Positions 26,025 to 35,443 of a stretch of DNA of 64,000 nt are shown here, piece by piece. The stretch comes from an uncultured Oscillospiraceae bacterium. GTDB taxonomy: Bacteria; Bacillota; Clostridia; Oscillospirales; Acutalibacteraceae. Under the pieces are notes generated by a model. The model saw nothing but the letters and a program-made list of their open reading frames with translations, had not been told where the DNA came from and did not search any database. The stretch spans positions 1 through 64,000 of the forward strand of contig UQFO01000007.1 in NCBI GenBank assembly GCA_900540275.1. The letters run 5' to 3'. The number at the start of each line of letters is the position of its first letter. Position 1 is the stretch's first letter. A program made the translations under genes and the position numbers.

Positions 26025-27272
26025 TCAAGCTCCTACTCTTATATTATCTGCGGCGTCAAGCCGCGGCGCATGTTCCCGTACTATCTTTTCGGGGTGCTGC
26101 ATATAAAGCCCCGCAATAAAGAAATAGTTGATTAAGCTTGGGGGATAAAGGAACGATGTATCTACTAAAAAAGCAATAAACATGAGGATTAGCCCAACAG
26201 AAAGCAGCTTGTTCTTTTTAAAAACCGAGACGAGCGGATAAATAAGAACGGATAGAAATGAAAGGAAAGCGAATACACCGTAATAGCTCAGTACATAGAT
26301 AACGCCTTCGGTCATCTGCGCGTCCTTCCAGTCCATTCCGAAGAAAATAAAGCGCAGGGAGTCCCAGGCGCCAAGCCCCATTACGGCGTCGATAAACTTC
26401 TGATACAGCACCGTTCTTCCGGCTCCCGTAGGGTCGGACAGTGTTTGTACAATATATCGGTTGATAAAATAAGAAATAAACTCGCTGTTAGCAATTGCGA
26501 AATATGCAAACACACCGCAAAATGCAAGAATCACGCCTGCCACAAATAACAGCTGCGCCCTGGAGGGAAGCCTTCTCTTTATATATACGATTAAGGAAGG
26601 GACTGCAATTATGGTAAACGGTATCAGCACGGAACGTGAGCCGCACAAAAACAGCCCGGCAAACCCGCCAATTGCCCCTAGAATACGCAAAACCGAATCG
26701 TAGCGCTTCTGCGGTTTCCAGAAAAACATAAGCGGCAGGCACAGCGCATAAAACAATCCCGCGCCGTTGCCGTTTTGATAGGTGGCGGGCATTTTAAGCG
26801 CATCGAGGCCGCCGCCTCCATGCCCGAATCCGATTGGCTTTGATTCAAACGAATCGCCATAGGCAATATTGAGCCCTTGGATTTCAGTCGCCTGAATTCC
26901 AAACAGGAACTGCACGGCCGCGTAAAGACCAACAATCAGCAGAGCTACCGAAATAATACGCACTGTTTTATCAAAATCCATTCTGCCTCCAATAATGATT
27001 GCAAGCGGTGACAGAATCAAAACGATGGATATAGATACCATATACAGGCTCAGCCGCGACAGGCTCATTACCATCGGAATCAGGATAAACACGGCAAACA
27101 GTACATATGCAATTGCAAAGCCCCGGAATTTATCGATAGCCGGACGGATTCCCTTTACGCTCCAAAGCAGCGCGAACGCAAAAAGGAGCATCGCAACCGT
27201 TAACGGAACGTCCGAAACGAGCACGCCTGCCTTTGGAAACGTAAACGTAAAAAACTCAAATAAATAAAGCAT
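26025..27272 (-). CDS. Polysaccharide polymerase / O-antigen ligase-like membrane protein (Wzy)
   Basis: A 415-residue membrane protein with about ten helices and a large extracytoplasmic loop (about residues 150-210) that includes GHGGGGLDALKMPATYQNGN, as expected for Wzy/O-antigen ligase. FLCGSRSVLIPF contributes the Arg usually found in the active site. It would polymerise repeat units outside the membrane, with chain length set by the Wzz-like protein encoded first in the operon. Confidence 0.82.
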   Translation of the reverse strand: MLYLFEFFTFTFPKAGVLVSDVPLTVAMLLFAFALLWSVKGIRPAIDKFRGFAIAYVLFAVFILIPMVMSLSRLSLYMVSISIVLILSPLAIIIGGRMDFDKTVRIISVALLIVGLYAAVQFLFGIQATEIQGLNIAYGDSFESKPIGFGHGGGGLDALKMPATYQNGNGAGLFYALCLPLMFFWKPQKRYDSVLRILGAIGGFAGLFLCGSRSVLIPFTIIAVPSLIVYIKRRLPSRAQLLFVAGVILAFCGVFAYFAIANSEFISYFINRYIVQTLSDPTGAGRTVLYQKFIDAVMGLGAWDSLRFIFFGMDWKDAQMTEGVIYVLSYYGVFAFLSFLSVLIYPLVSVFKKNKLLSVGLILMFIAFLVDTSFLYPPSLINYFFIAGLYMQHPEKIVREHAPRLDAADNIRVGA

Positions 27273-27297
27273 GGATGATTCCTTTCAGAAAATCTCC

Positions 27298-28302
27298 TCA
27301 ATATTTGCCGTACTTTCCCATAACAAACGGAAAGAATCGCTTGACCAGGTAATAAACCGGCAGGCAAGCCAGTACAACCGCCGCACTTAGCAGCAGGACG
27401 AAAAACGGATTGACCCTGACCGCATCGCTCGCGGTGTGCAACGCAGAGGCTGTAAGCTGGATGACGATACGTTTCACCGGCTCATGCACACACATGATAA
27501 CCAAAGAAGCGCTGCCAAGGTATTTCAGCCAGCGGAACCGGCACAGCTGGGAGAGTGCCCAGATAAATGCAATTCCGCAGAACGCCGCAAGGTAGTATAA
27601 AAAATAGTTTTGATAAATGTTGTTGTTCATATCCGCCTTGCCGTTGAAAAGAGCAAGGGGAATCAGGATTGCAAGGAGCACGGCGGACAAAACAGCCGCT
27701 TTTCCTTTTGATACAGAAGAAAGCTTTTCTTTCCCCGCAAGCATATATCCAAGCGCGTAAAAGGGGAGCGCCATTGTCATGGCATCAAGGCACCACGGCA
27801 GCCGGAACGGGCAAAACAGGCTGTAAAGATAACCCGCCGCCGACAAAAGGATAATCGCGGCGGCAAGGAAATACCTGTTTTTAATAAACCGTTCTCCCAA
27901 ATAAAACATAAGCTGGGTCATAAGCATGCAAGGAATAAACCACATCACGACATTGAACGCATAGCCCTCATTGCCGCCTTGGCCGATAAAGATGTTTAAA
28001 AGCGGAGCAAATACCGGAATACCGGTTTGCCCACGCAGCCTACGCTCCAAAAACGCCCAGTAACAAAAGGTGAGCAAAGAAAAAACGAAGTAGGGCGTCA
28101 GAAGGGATTTGACCCTGCGCACTGCAAAATGTTCCTTCCGGGAGGAAAAGAAAAGAAATCCGGAAATAAAAAAGAACAGTGGCATATGGAACGCATATAT
28201 CACTGTATTAAGCGGTTCAATCAAAGAGACGTGGCCAAGCACTACTAAGAGAATGCCCATCCCCTTCATTGCGTCCAGAAAATCATAATGTCTTTTTTCC
28301 AC
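27298..28302 (-). CDS. Acyltransferase family 3 membrane protein
   Basis: A 334-residue integral membrane protein with about ten helices. The N terminus RHYDFLDAMKGMGILLVVLGHV carries the family's conserved Arg/Asp/Gly and active-site His; YAFHMPLFFFISGFLFF follows. These enzymes O-acetylate sugars, so this one should decorate the polymer. An ATG-equivalent frame extends to 28359, but the GTG at 28302 after AAGGAG (8-nt spacing) is the convincing start and abolishes overlap with the glycosyltransferase gene. Confidence 0.88.
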   Translation of the reverse strand: MEKRHYDFLDAMKGMGILLVVLGHVSLIEPLNTVIYAFHMPLFFFISGFLFFSSRKEHFAVRRVKSLLTPYFVFSLLTFCYWAFLERRLRGQTGIPVFAPLLNIFIGQGGNEGYAFNVVMWFIPCMLMTQLMFYLGERFIKNRYFLAAAIILLSAAGYLYSLFCPFRLPWCLDAMTMALPFYALGYMLAGKEKLSSVSKGKAAVLSAVLLAILIPLALFNGKADMNNNIYQNYFLYYLAAFCGIAFIWALSQLCRFRWLKYLGSASLVIMCVHEPVKRIVIQLTASALHTASDAVRVNPFFVLLLSAAVVLACLPVYYLVKRFFPFVMGKYGKY

Positions 28303-28313
28303 TGTTCTTCTCC

Positions 28314-29291
28314 TTATCCCTTCCTTTTCAGCATTGGTACAGCAGTGGAATGCAGCCATCCCGAAAACGCTACAGAAAAGGGCAAGGGCATCAGGCGGTA
28401 AAATTTAAGATATGCCTTTTTTACAAAGCTCCTGTTATCTTCCCAGAAAGGCTCGTCCTTCCAAGGGGATTTATTGCGGAAGGAAATAAACTTTCCCACA
28501 TAGCGGTGACCGCTTTCCTTTATCCAGGGGCGCAGGGATAAAAACGACGTTGTAAAGTGTATAATGACCGGTTCTTCCACCGCTTCGTTCATTTGTTCCC
28601 TGCTATAATATTTGACAGGCTTTCTATATTTGAGCATGTCGCTGTAAGCAAAATCGTAAAAAAGTGTAATAGAATTATATTTCGGGGCAAGCGGCAGGAT
28701 TTTCCCTTCAAATACCGCGTTGATTACATCCTGGTCAGGGTATTGAATCACTCCCGCATGGCTTTCGATAAACCGCGAAACCTTCTCCCTGACGGAAAAA
28801 TTACGGTATTTTTCCAAATCAATCAACAAAACGCCGCTGTTGATATAGGTACTGTTCAAGTCCATATCGAGGTTTTTCAGGTAACGGGGGCTGAGGCAGT
28901 CGTTCACCCCCGCTATAATATTCTCTCCCATATCCATATGCCAAAGCGGTTCCAAAGAACCGTTGATGATGGTATCGCAGTCAAGATAAAGAAGCCGGCT
29001 TACCTGCTCGTCAAACAGCTCGGAAATAAACAGCCTGATGAACGCGACCTTTGGCCACCGGTCAGAAATAAAGGATTCCGGAATCTCGACGTCATCCACC
29101 TTTAAAAAGACGCCCGTTCTTCCGTAATCCTTAAAAACCATATTGAGCTTTTCCTTATTTCCCTGCGAAATCCCATCATCGAGAATAAAGACATTGATTT
29201 CGCTGCTGTCCCGGTTATTTTCCATCAAAGAAACAAGGGATGTGCCGAGTATTCCTGAAAATTTATCATCGCTTGCATATAATACATTCAT
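28314..29291 (-). CDS. Glycosyltransferase family 8
   Basis: A 325-residue retaining GT-A transferase (galactosyl/glucosyl type). It opens MNVLYASDDKFSGILGTSLVS, has the metal-binding LLYLDCDTIINGSLEPLW, and the family sequence STYINSGVLLIDLEKYR with YPDQDVINAVF. It should transfer a hexose in repeat-unit assembly. Confidence 0.9.
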   Translation of the reverse strand: MNVLYASDDKFSGILGTSLVSLMENNRDSSEINVFILDDGISQGNKEKLNMVFKDYGRTGVFLKVDDVEIPESFISDRWPKVAFIRLFISELFDEQVSRLLYLDCDTIINGSLEPLWHMDMGENIIAGVNDCLSPRYLKNLDMDLNSTYINSGVLLIDLEKYRNFSVREKVSRFIESHAGVIQYPDQDVINAVFEGKILPLAPKYNSITLFYDFAYSDMLKYRKPVKYYSREQMNEAVEEPVIIHFTTSFLSLRPWIKESGHRYVGKFISFRNKSPWKDEPFWEDNRSFVKKAYLKFYRLMPLPFSVAFSGWLHSTAVPMLKRKG

Positions 29292-29322
29292 TCCCGCCAC
29301 ATCCTATTTTTCGATTTCAATT

Positions 29323-30099
29323 CTATTTTGCTCCCTTCGCCGTGAGTACCACAGCGACCGTCTTAAAAATAATTTTTAAATCAAGCCAGAAGCTGCAATT
29401 GTCTACATAATACAGTTCCATCTCAATCCGTTCATCATAAGTGGTCTCACTACGTCCATTTGCCTGCCAATAGCCGGTAAGTCCCGGCTTTGCGCTGAGG
29501 AATTTATCCTGCATACTTCCATATTTTTCAAGCTCGGCAGGTACGACGGGCCTTGGACCTACGATGCTTAGGGTTCCATTTAAAATATTAAGCAGCTGCG
29601 GCAACTCGTCAAGACTCGATTTTCTTAGGAAATTACCTATTTTGGTAATTCTCGGGTCGTTCTCCAGCTTAAAATTCTCCTCATATTCTCTGCGCTGCTC
29701 TGGCGTAAAATGTGCAATCAACTCTTCTGCGTTTGACACCATACTTCTGAACTTATATATGCGGATGATTTTGCCGCCCATACCGACTCTTTTCTGCGAA
29801 AAAAACACAGGACCCGCTGGATCCTCCGCCTTGATAATCAACGCAATAACCAAAAAGAACGGCGACAGCACGATAAGCGCAAGCCCGGAACAAACAATGT
29901 CAAACAGCCGCTTTATGACGCGATACATAAACTTATTTTTTTCTTCACCAAAATCGCCGTATTGTTCCTTACTGTACACACTATCTTCAATTGGGGCAAT
30001 TTCTTCTTCCGATACCGCCGCGGCATACGCACCTGCAAGGTAGTATGTATTTGCGCGGGAATCGTTTCGTACATACTCTTTCTCTCTTACCGTATTCAT
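29323..30099 (-). CDS. Initiating sugar transferase (polyprenyl glycosyl-1-phosphate transferase)
   Basis: A 258-residue monotopic phosphoglycosyl transferase that loads the first sugar-phosphate on undecaprenyl phosphate. After a 55-residue soluble N terminus, one hydrophobic segment (LFDIVCSGLALIVLSPFFLV) leads to the catalytic core: GPVFFSQKRVGMGGKIIRIYKFRSM, DELPQLLNILNGTLSIVGPRP and GLTGYWQANGRSETTYDERI. It lacks the extra N-terminal helices of full-length WbaP/WcaJ. AAGGAGGAG precedes the ATG. Confidence 0.94.
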   Translation of the reverse strand: MNTVREKEYVRNDSRANTYYLAGAYAAAVSEEEIAPIEDSVYSKEQYGDFGEEKNKFMYRVIKRLFDIVCSGLALIVLSPFFLVIALIIKAEDPAGPVFFSQKRVGMGGKIIRIYKFRSMVSNAEELIAHFTPEQRREYEENFKLENDPRITKIGNFLRKSSLDELPQLLNILNGTLSIVGPRPVVPAELEKYGSMQDKFLSAKPGLTGYWQANGRSETTYDERIEMELYYVDNCSFWLDLKIIFKTVAVVLTAKGAK

Positions 30100-30151
30100 G
30101 CGCTCTCCTCCTTAAACCTCTTCCAGACTTATCCCCTATCACTTTTCATAA

Positions 30152-30853
30152 TCAAACCTGATTTTCATACCGGTAAAGATACCCTTCCTTTCCGGTTTTC
30201 ATCTCAACCCCATTCATAATGAGGCCCAATATCTTCGCGTCAATCCTTTTAAGCGTAGTCAGCGTCTTGTTTAAATCCGGATAAGTAGACTTTCCTTCCC
30301 GAATGACAAGCACGACGCCGTCGCTGTCTGTAATCAGGGGCAGCGCGTCTACAACCACGTTAATCGGGGGGGTGTCGAAAATAATATAATCGTAATTGGA
30401 CTCCAGCTTCGTGATAAGCTCCTTCATCGCTTCGCTGGCAAGCAGCTCAGACGGATTCGGCGGTATCACGCCGCTGCACAGAATCTCCAGGTTTTCCACC
30501 TTGGTCTTGTGGATTACCTCGTCAAGCTCATTGATGCGTCCGAGTACATTGGTAAGGCCCGGAGCGGCCGGAAGGCTGAAGAACCTGTCGACCTTCGGTT
30601 TTCTCAAGTCGCAGTCGACCAGCAGTACCCTGATGTCCATTTGCTGGGCAAGAGCAATCGCCAGGTTGACCGCTGAGGTTGTTTTACCCTCAGAATTATA
30701 GGAGCTCGTAATTACAATCTTTTTACACCCGTCTTTTATCACGGAAAAGACGAGATTCGTTCTCGCTGTTTTATACGCTTCCTTTATCTGGAAATTAAGC
30801 GCCGTATTATCATCTTTGGAACGGACAGCCTTACGGCTGGATTTTTTAAACAT
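30152..30853 (-). CDS. CpsD/CapB-type bacterial tyrosine kinase
   Basis: A 233-residue cytosolic BY-kinase that partners a membrane chain-length protein. The Walker A is TSSYNSEGKTTSAVNLAIAL, Walker A' is RVLLVDCDLRKPKV and Walker B is YIIFDTPPINVVVD. The C terminus GKEGYLYRYENQV has two Tyr residues that could be autophosphorylated, fewer than the usual Tyr cluster. The phosphatase gene (cpsB) often found with it is not in the operon. Confidence 0.92.
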   Translation of the reverse strand: MFKKSSRKAVRSKDDNTALNFQIKEAYKTARTNLVFSVIKDGCKKIVITSSYNSEGKTTSAVNLAIALAQQMDIRVLLVDCDLRKPKVDRFFSLPAAPGLTNVLGRINELDEVIHKTKVENLEILCSGVIPPNPSELLASEAMKELITKLESNYDYIIFDTPPINVVVDALPLITDSDGVVLVIREGKSTYPDLNKTLTTLKRIDAKILGLIMNGVEMKTGKEGYLYRYENQV

Positions 30854-30889
30854 ATAACTTTCTCCCTGTCTGCCGATTCTATGGCGTCT

Positions 30890-31585
30890 TTACTGAACCG
30901 TGCCGTTCTGTTTAAACATGCTTTCAAAATTGGGGATATATGCGAGTACCGGGATATTCAGAGCGGTAAACTCCTCATCCGACGACTTGATGCGAATATC
31001 AAAATAATTCCGAATCAGGACAAAGGCAACCGACAAAACCAAGCCAAGCAAAAACCCGAGTGCGGTGTTGATAACCGGGTTCGGCGCGACGGGCGTCTGC
31101 GGGACGAGAGCCGGATCGACAACCTTAAGCTGGACGTTTTTCTTATATTCCGTAATTACCGTTGGGGCAATTTCCGCAATCGTATCTGCGATAAGCTTGG
31201 TATCCGTCTGGCTCTTTGCGCTTACCTGTGCCTGGAACACCTCGGTATCATTGAGCGTTGAGAATAAAACCATCTTTTCAAGCTGGCCGGCAGAATAACG
31301 CTGGGATAATTTATCGGCCACCTTGGAATAAAAGCTGTTTGTGTCCAGGATTTCTATTGTCGTATTGACAAGGCGCTGCTCATAAGCAAGCTGTGTCACA
31401 ACATCGGAGGCGGTCCCCCCCTGGAGCGTAGTGGAAACACAAAATTTCACCGAGCTCTGGTAGGTGTTTGCAATAAACAATTTTGTATAACCGAAAAAAG
31501 CGCCGGCAAGAACTACCGCGCAAATAAGGATAAGGAGCAGGTTCTTTTTTAACAGTTTAATGATTTGTCCCGATGTAATACCCAT
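30890..31585 (-). CDS. Wzz/YveK-type polysaccharide chain-length regulator
   Basis: A 231-residue membrane protein with a transmembrane segment near the N terminus (LLLILICAVVLAGAFFGY) and a second near residue 175 (VINTALGFLLGLVLSVAFVLI), separated by an extracytoplasmic alpha/beta domain. The Pro-rich VPQTPVAPNPV before the second helix is typical. It activates the CpsD kinase encoded downstream. The frame begins with TTG at 31606, but ATG 31585 after AAGGGTGAC is favoured. This is the first gene of the polysaccharide operon. Confidence 0.9.
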   Translation of the reverse strand: MGITSGQIIKLLKKNLLLILICAVVLAGAFFGYTKLFIANTYQSSVKFCVSTTLQGGTASDVVTQLAYEQRLVNTTIEILDTNSFYSKVADKLSQRYSAGQLEKMVLFSTLNDTEVFQAQVSAKSQTDTKLIADTIAEIAPTVITEYKKNVQLKVVDPALVPQTPVAPNPVINTALGFLLGLVLSVAFVLIRNYFDIRIKSSDEEFTALNIPVLAYIPNFESMFKQNGTVQ

Positions 31586-31680
31586 ATGATTACAGTCACC
31601 CTTCAAATAAAATATCTATACACAATCGCGATATATGCATAATCTACAAAGCATATATACAATTTTTATTAACTTATACT

Positions 31681-31709
31681 ATTATAAGAGGGAGCGGGAA
31701 ATATGTCAA
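31681..31709 (-). promoter_or_regulatory. Promoter of the exopolysaccharide operon
   Basis: Perfect TTGACA (31704-31709) and TATAAT (31681-31686) on the minus strand with 17-bp spacing, about 90 nt upstream of the first gene. The rest of this 320-bp spacer holds only the terminator at 31836. Confidence 0.85.
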
Positions 31710-31835
31710 CAAAGCGCGAGCCACCTGTTTTACTTTTTAATTTTGTCACATATAAAGCTTCTTTACAACATCCTTTTTTATGGAATTAAGCTACAGCTAT
31801 TTCCATGTTTTTTCTTTTTCTTTCAAAAAACAAAA

Positions 31836-31873
31836 GGCCGGCCCGCCAGGAACGGGTAGATTCCTGACGGGCC
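31836..31873 (-). terminator. Terminator of the SipW-matrix operon
   Basis: A 13-bp stem GGCCCGTCAGGAA/TTCCTGGCGGGCC with one G-T pair and an 8-nt loop, followed on the minus strand by a run of T. It lies 36 bp after the last SipW-tag gene. Confidence 0.9.
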
Positions 31874-31908
31874 GCTGGAGAAGTATATATATTTCGTCGT
31901 AAGCTAAA

Positions 31909-33156
31909 TTAATTTTTGGCGTTTTGCTTCTTCTTTTTTATGAAGAGCATGGCGCCTGCCGCTGCCAGCGAAAGCACTGCGGCTGCCAGGGCAATTGGCA
32001 AAACAGGTGCGAAAGCATCCCCCGTGACTACGATATCGGGCGGTGACGGCGGCGGGTTATCCGGTTCTGCCTGCTGTGCGGTGAAAATCCATTTGATTTT
32101 TGCCGCTGCGTCCGCATAACGGTTGCCTAAGTTGTCGGGGACCTTCAGCTCTACTTTGATTCGGGCGCGTTCGCCCTTGCCGAAGCTGCCCAGGCTAACC
32201 GCTTGGGGCTGGCCGTACATACTGAAGCCTCCGTCCTCTCCATAGAGCTTTCCTTTATAGAGAACCTCCGCCTTGCCGTCGGCCGAAGCCTGCGTAATCT
32301 CTATCTGAAGCAGCTTCATTAGCTCGTCGGATATTGCTTTCTGCTGTGCGTCTTCAAACTGGCCTTCGTCTGCCTGTAAGGCGTAAAGGTAGATATAAGC
32401 TGTTTTATCGTCATCGTTGCCTATATCGATTTGCTGTGTCCTGGTGTCGCCCGGCATTACGCCCTTGAAGCCCTGGAACAGGTCTTCGCCTGGGAGTGTG
32501 ACAAATTTATCGGCGTCATTCTGGAAAATAACGCTGCTTCCGGTATCGCCTTCGACTTTCGGTAATTGAGGGACACGGTCTACAGCCTCTTCTACGACAA
32601 TGTCGTTCCAGCCGGTAATTTTTCCTGCATCATCCAGCTGCGGCGTAAAGTTTTCGGATTGCACCGCTTCCGCGCGGGCGTCTATATGGCCGTCGAGCTT
32701 CGTGTAGCCGTCCATATCCCAATCCTTGGGCAGGCTGAACGAATCAATCAGGCTTTCCGCTGTTTCGCCGGGCTTTAACGGAAGTTGATAGTAGTAATAG
32801 CCGTCTTGGCCCTCCGCCCATTTATCGGCATTTGAAAAATCAAGGGTAATATAGGAGGGGTCGAGCTCCTCACGCTTTTGGCCGTTTTCCCACCAGCTTT
32901 TTGTAAGCTTTAAGCGGACAAACGCCGTATTGCTGCCCGTGTTTTTCGCCGAGACGACTTTTTCAACCGTCTGGCCGGGCATAACGCCCGCTTCCGGCTT
33001 CGTATATTCGTCGATTAGGGTAATATGTACGTTGCCGAAGGTCACGACGTTGAGCGTGTCCTTGCTTGCTGTAAACGCCGCCAGGGTGACGCCCGCTGAA
33101 AGAACAGCAATAAGCACAAGCGCCGCGGCTATGCATATAATCTTTTTCTTTTTCAA
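31909..33156 (-). CDS. SipW-dependent-type matrix protein with C-terminal membrane anchor
   Basis: A roughly 415-residue secreted protein. The N-terminal segment (ICIAAALVLIAVLSAGVTLAAF, then TASKDTLNVVTFG) is a SipW-tag signal peptide as in TasA/CalY. Two TasA-like beta domains follow, each with a PGQTVEK- or PGDTRTQ-like segment. A Pro-rich linker (PDNPPPSPPDI) then leads to VVTGD, a hydrophobic helix and KKKKQ, a layout like a sortase signal with an unusual VVTGD in place of LPxTG. No sortase gene is in the window, so covalent anchoring is uncertain; a membrane anchor is clear. The start is probably TTG 33156 after GGGGTGA; TTG 33162 is also open. Confidence 0.78.
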   Translation of the reverse strand: MKKKKIICIAAALVLIAVLSAGVTLAAFTASKDTLNVVTFGNVHITLIDEYTKPEAGVMPGQTVEKVVSAKNTGSNTAFVRLKLTKSWWENGQKREELDPSYITLDFSNADKWAEGQDGYYYYQLPLKPGETAESLIDSFSLPKDWDMDGYTKLDGHIDARAEAVQSENFTPQLDDAGKITGWNDIVVEEAVDRVPQLPKVEGDTGSSVIFQNDADKFVTLPGEDLFQGFKGVMPGDTRTQQIDIGNDDDKTAYIYLYALQADEGQFEDAQQKAISDELMKLLQIEITQASADGKAEVLYKGKLYGEDGGFSMYGQPQAVSLGSFGKGERARIKVELKVPDNLGNRYADAAAKIKWIFTAQQAEPDNPPPSPPDIVVTGDAFAPVLPIALAAAVLSLAAAGAMLFIKKKKQNAKN

Positions 33157-33200
33157 AAGCAATCACCCCGTCTGGTTGTTGTTATAACCTATCAATAAAA

Positions 33201-33872
33201 TCAGATTCCCATCAGGTCGTTCAGGTCGGTAATGCTGGTGCCTGTCGTCTGAACGGCATATGCCTTGACGTCAATGCGGACCTCGGGGGCCGCTGCGTTT
33301 ACAACCGTCGCGATGTCGTCGTTGAACTTCACTTTTGTAAAGAGCTCCTCTGTCTTGCCGCCCTGTCCGACCGCCTTAAGCTCGTCGGCCGCGCTGTCGC
33401 CCTTATAATAGAACACAAGCCTTGTGGAAGCATCCGAATTATCGGCGGAAGCATACCACTGCGGATTGAACTCGCCGGCTGCGAATACGCCTTCCTTTTC
33501 AATACCGATGTTTGCATACTGCGCCTTGAAATCCGCATAGGTCATCGGGCCGGTATAATTATCAGCGCCCGGAGCCTTTGCGTAAAACTCAACCGTCATG
33601 GCTACATAAGCCTCTTCCTTAAGGCTCTCGACAGACGGGTCCTTGTCCTGGATGTCGCCCGGCTTGTAGGTGTGGTCTTGGGTAAGCTCGTACTTCGGCT
33701 CGTTGATGGTGATATCGACGTTGTCGCCGGATGTGAATACATTCGTCTTGTCGTTTGATTTTGCGGTCAGGAACGCCATAGTAATGCCATATGTAACAGC
33801 TGCTACCAGGATGAGGGCCACGACGGACAGGGTCACCTTCAGCAGCTTATTTGAACGCTTTGTCTTTTCCAT
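33201..33872 (-). CDS. SipW-tag (TasA/CalY-like) matrix protein
   Basis: A 223-residue secreted protein: Lys-rich N terminus, hydrophobic core ending GITMAFLTAKSNDKTNVFTSG, then a single beta domain with VDITINEPKYELTQDHTYKPGD. The post-core T-A-K-S-N-D-K-T-N pattern matches the SipW-tag cleavage region. It is the fifth gene of the matrix operon, with GGAGG before its ATG. It is probably an extracellular fibre or matrix subunit; no catalytic residues are recognised. Confidence 0.8.
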   Translation of the reverse strand: MEKTKRSNKLLKVTLSVVALILVAAVTYGITMAFLTAKSNDKTNVFTSGDNVDITINEPKYELTQDHTYKPGDIQDKDPSVESLKEEAYVAMTVEFYAKAPGADNYTGPMTYADFKAQYANIGIEKEGVFAAGEFNPQWYASADNSDASTRLVFYYKGDSAADELKAVGQGGKTEELFTKVKFNDDIATVVNAAAPEVRIDVKAYAVQTTGTSITDLNDLMGI

Positions 33873-33932
33873 GTAAAAATCCTCCGTTTCGATTAATCCG
33901 ATTTTTTATTATGAGCGATGTTCGGGTCCGGC

Positions 33933-34712
33933 TTACGCAAACAGTGCTGCGAGCGCCGCCGCGTTGTTTGCATAGGTATCGGTATTATTGTCTGCCTGGA
34001 TTGCCGAGCCGTAAACGAGTACCCTAAACTCGGGCAGGCAGTTGGCCGCGTAAGAGATAACTTCGCCGCCGCCCAAATCAAGCTCTGTCGTAGCATTCGG
34101 ATTCATCGTCAGGTCTTTTACTGTAACGTTTGTAAACAGCTCGCTGGTAGAAAGCGTTTTTTCTACAGAGGTGAGCGCAGTGGAACTGCCATAGCAGTAA
34201 ACGTCGCCCTTGTCGGCTGTGGTCGCTGTTTTGTTCCAAGCGGCCGTATCAAAATTGATTGTCGCTATGCTCGCAAACTGGTCGTATGTAAGGTTGATAA
34301 AATCTCCCTGTGTCGCTACGTCGCCCGTCGTGCTTTTGCGTACCTGATAAACGACCTTCATTGCGACATATTCATTGTTGACCGTGCTGTCGTCAGAAAT
34401 ATTGGTAAGTGACGGGTTCTTCGGGATGACAGAATTCGGCTGGTAGCTCTGCGCTATTTTAAGGCCGAGCGTATCCGCGCCGGCGTATGCCGGGTTTACT
34501 GACGTACCGTCGCCGGAGCCGTCGGTGTAGCCGTCCCACTTTGGTTCGTTAAGCTGAAGCTTGATTGCCGAGCTGCCCGGGAAGGTGTTCGCCTTGGTGT
34601 CGGTGTCTGACAAAAGGGCAATGGTAAGTCCCGCCGTCAGGGATGCAACGACTATAATGGCCGCCGCTGCAAGCAGCACCTTCTTCAGCCTGCTGTTTTT
34701 TGTTCTTTCCAT
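33933..34712 (-). CDS. SipW-tag (TasA/CalY-like) matrix protein
   Basis: A 259-residue secreted protein. Residues 1-45 hold a Lys-rich start, a hydrophobic segment and SLTAGLTIALLSDTDTKANT, the clearest SipW-tag in the cluster, close to the TasA/CamelysIN pattern. One beta domain follows with NEPKWDGYTDGSGDG and YQPNSVIPKNPSLTN. The two middle proteins share K-N-P-S or K-D-P-S at the same place, so they are paralogues. AGGAGG lies before the ATG. Confidence 0.85.
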   Translation of the reverse strand: MERTKNSRLKKVLLAAAAIIVVASLTAGLTIALLSDTDTKANTFPGSSAIKLQLNEPKWDGYTDGSGDGTSVNPAYAGADTLGLKIAQSYQPNSVIPKNPSLTNISDDSTVNNEYVAMKVVYQVRKSTTGDVATQGDFINLTYDQFASIATINFDTAAWNKTATTADKGDVYCYGSSTALTSVEKTLSTSELFTNVTVKDLTMNPNATTELDLGGGEVISYAANCLPEFRVLVYGSAIQADNNTDTYANNAAALAALFA

Positions 34713-34787
34713 AATCTTTTCCTCCTAAAAGTAATGTTTGCTGATATAAATTAACCCACATTTTTCGGGTTATTTCCTGAATTAGTC

Positions 34788-35414
34788 CTATTCCAGAATA
34801 AAGCTGTCATAATTCCAGGCTTCCCTGGCAAATTGTGTGGTAAGCGCTTCCGTTTTATCGCCGTTTGCCGTCGCCTGGATGGTATCGGCTATCACGTCGA
34901 GCTGGACATATTCGCCATCCCGCAGGCTGCAATTGAGCGTTACCGTGCTGTTTTGGAAAAGCTCAGCCGTCCGGTCTCCGGGCATAACGGGATATTTATA
35001 GTAATAATACCCGTCATGGAGTGCCCAGTTCTCATGAAAGGCAGTCGCGGGGTCAATTGCTACCTCTTTGTTCAGGTATCCGCCCTGCTTGTCTTTTATT
35101 GAGGGTACGACAGCCACACGGATGAAAACGGGTTTCTTTGCGTTGCCGTCAGGGTTCTCTATTATGACCTTTTTTGTTGTGACCGTTCCTGCGGCGTCCA
35201 TTGTATACTCTGAGCCGTTCGGCTCGTTTATATCGATATCGGTCACCGTCATCGGAAAAAACGGGTTTGTTTTGTGATTGCTCTGCGCCGTATAAAAGCC
35301 CCATGTCGCCGCGGTAACAGCGCCGGCGGCAAGCAGCAGCAGGAGCACCGCGATAATCCGTTTTTTGCCGGGAAGCGCGCTGATTTTCTTCTCACCTGTA
35401 TCATTTTCCCTCAT
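34788..35414 (-). CDS. SipW-tag-like secreted protein
   Basis: A 208-residue protein with an N-terminal Lys-rich stretch, one hydrophobic segment (IIAVLLLLLAAGAVTAATWGF), then YTAQSNHKTNPFFPMTVTDI resembling the SipW-tag cleavage region, and a TasA-like beta domain that ends with CSLRDGEYVQLDVIADTIQA. An open frame extends to 35522, but the ATG at 35414 follows GGAGGTGG and is the start. It is the first SipW-tag gene after the peptidase gene and is probably processed by it. Confidence 0.75.
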   Translation of the reverse strand: MRENDTGEKKISALPGKKRIIAVLLLLLAAGAVTAATWGFYTAQSNHKTNPFFPMTVTDIDINEPNGSEYTMDAAGTVTTKKVIIENPDGNAKKPVFIRVAVVPSIKDKQGGYLNKEVAIDPATAFHENWALHDGYYYYKYPVMPGDRTAELFQNSTVTLNCSLRDGEYVQLDVIADTIQATANGDKTEALTTQFAREAWNYDSFILE

Positions 35415-35443
35415 AAAACCACCTCCAAACAAGCCACATTTAT

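Noticed and set aside
31635..31859. Plus-strand frame in the spacer before the polysaccharide operon
   Set aside because: AT-rich low-complexity translation crossing the promoter and the terminator; no ribosome site.
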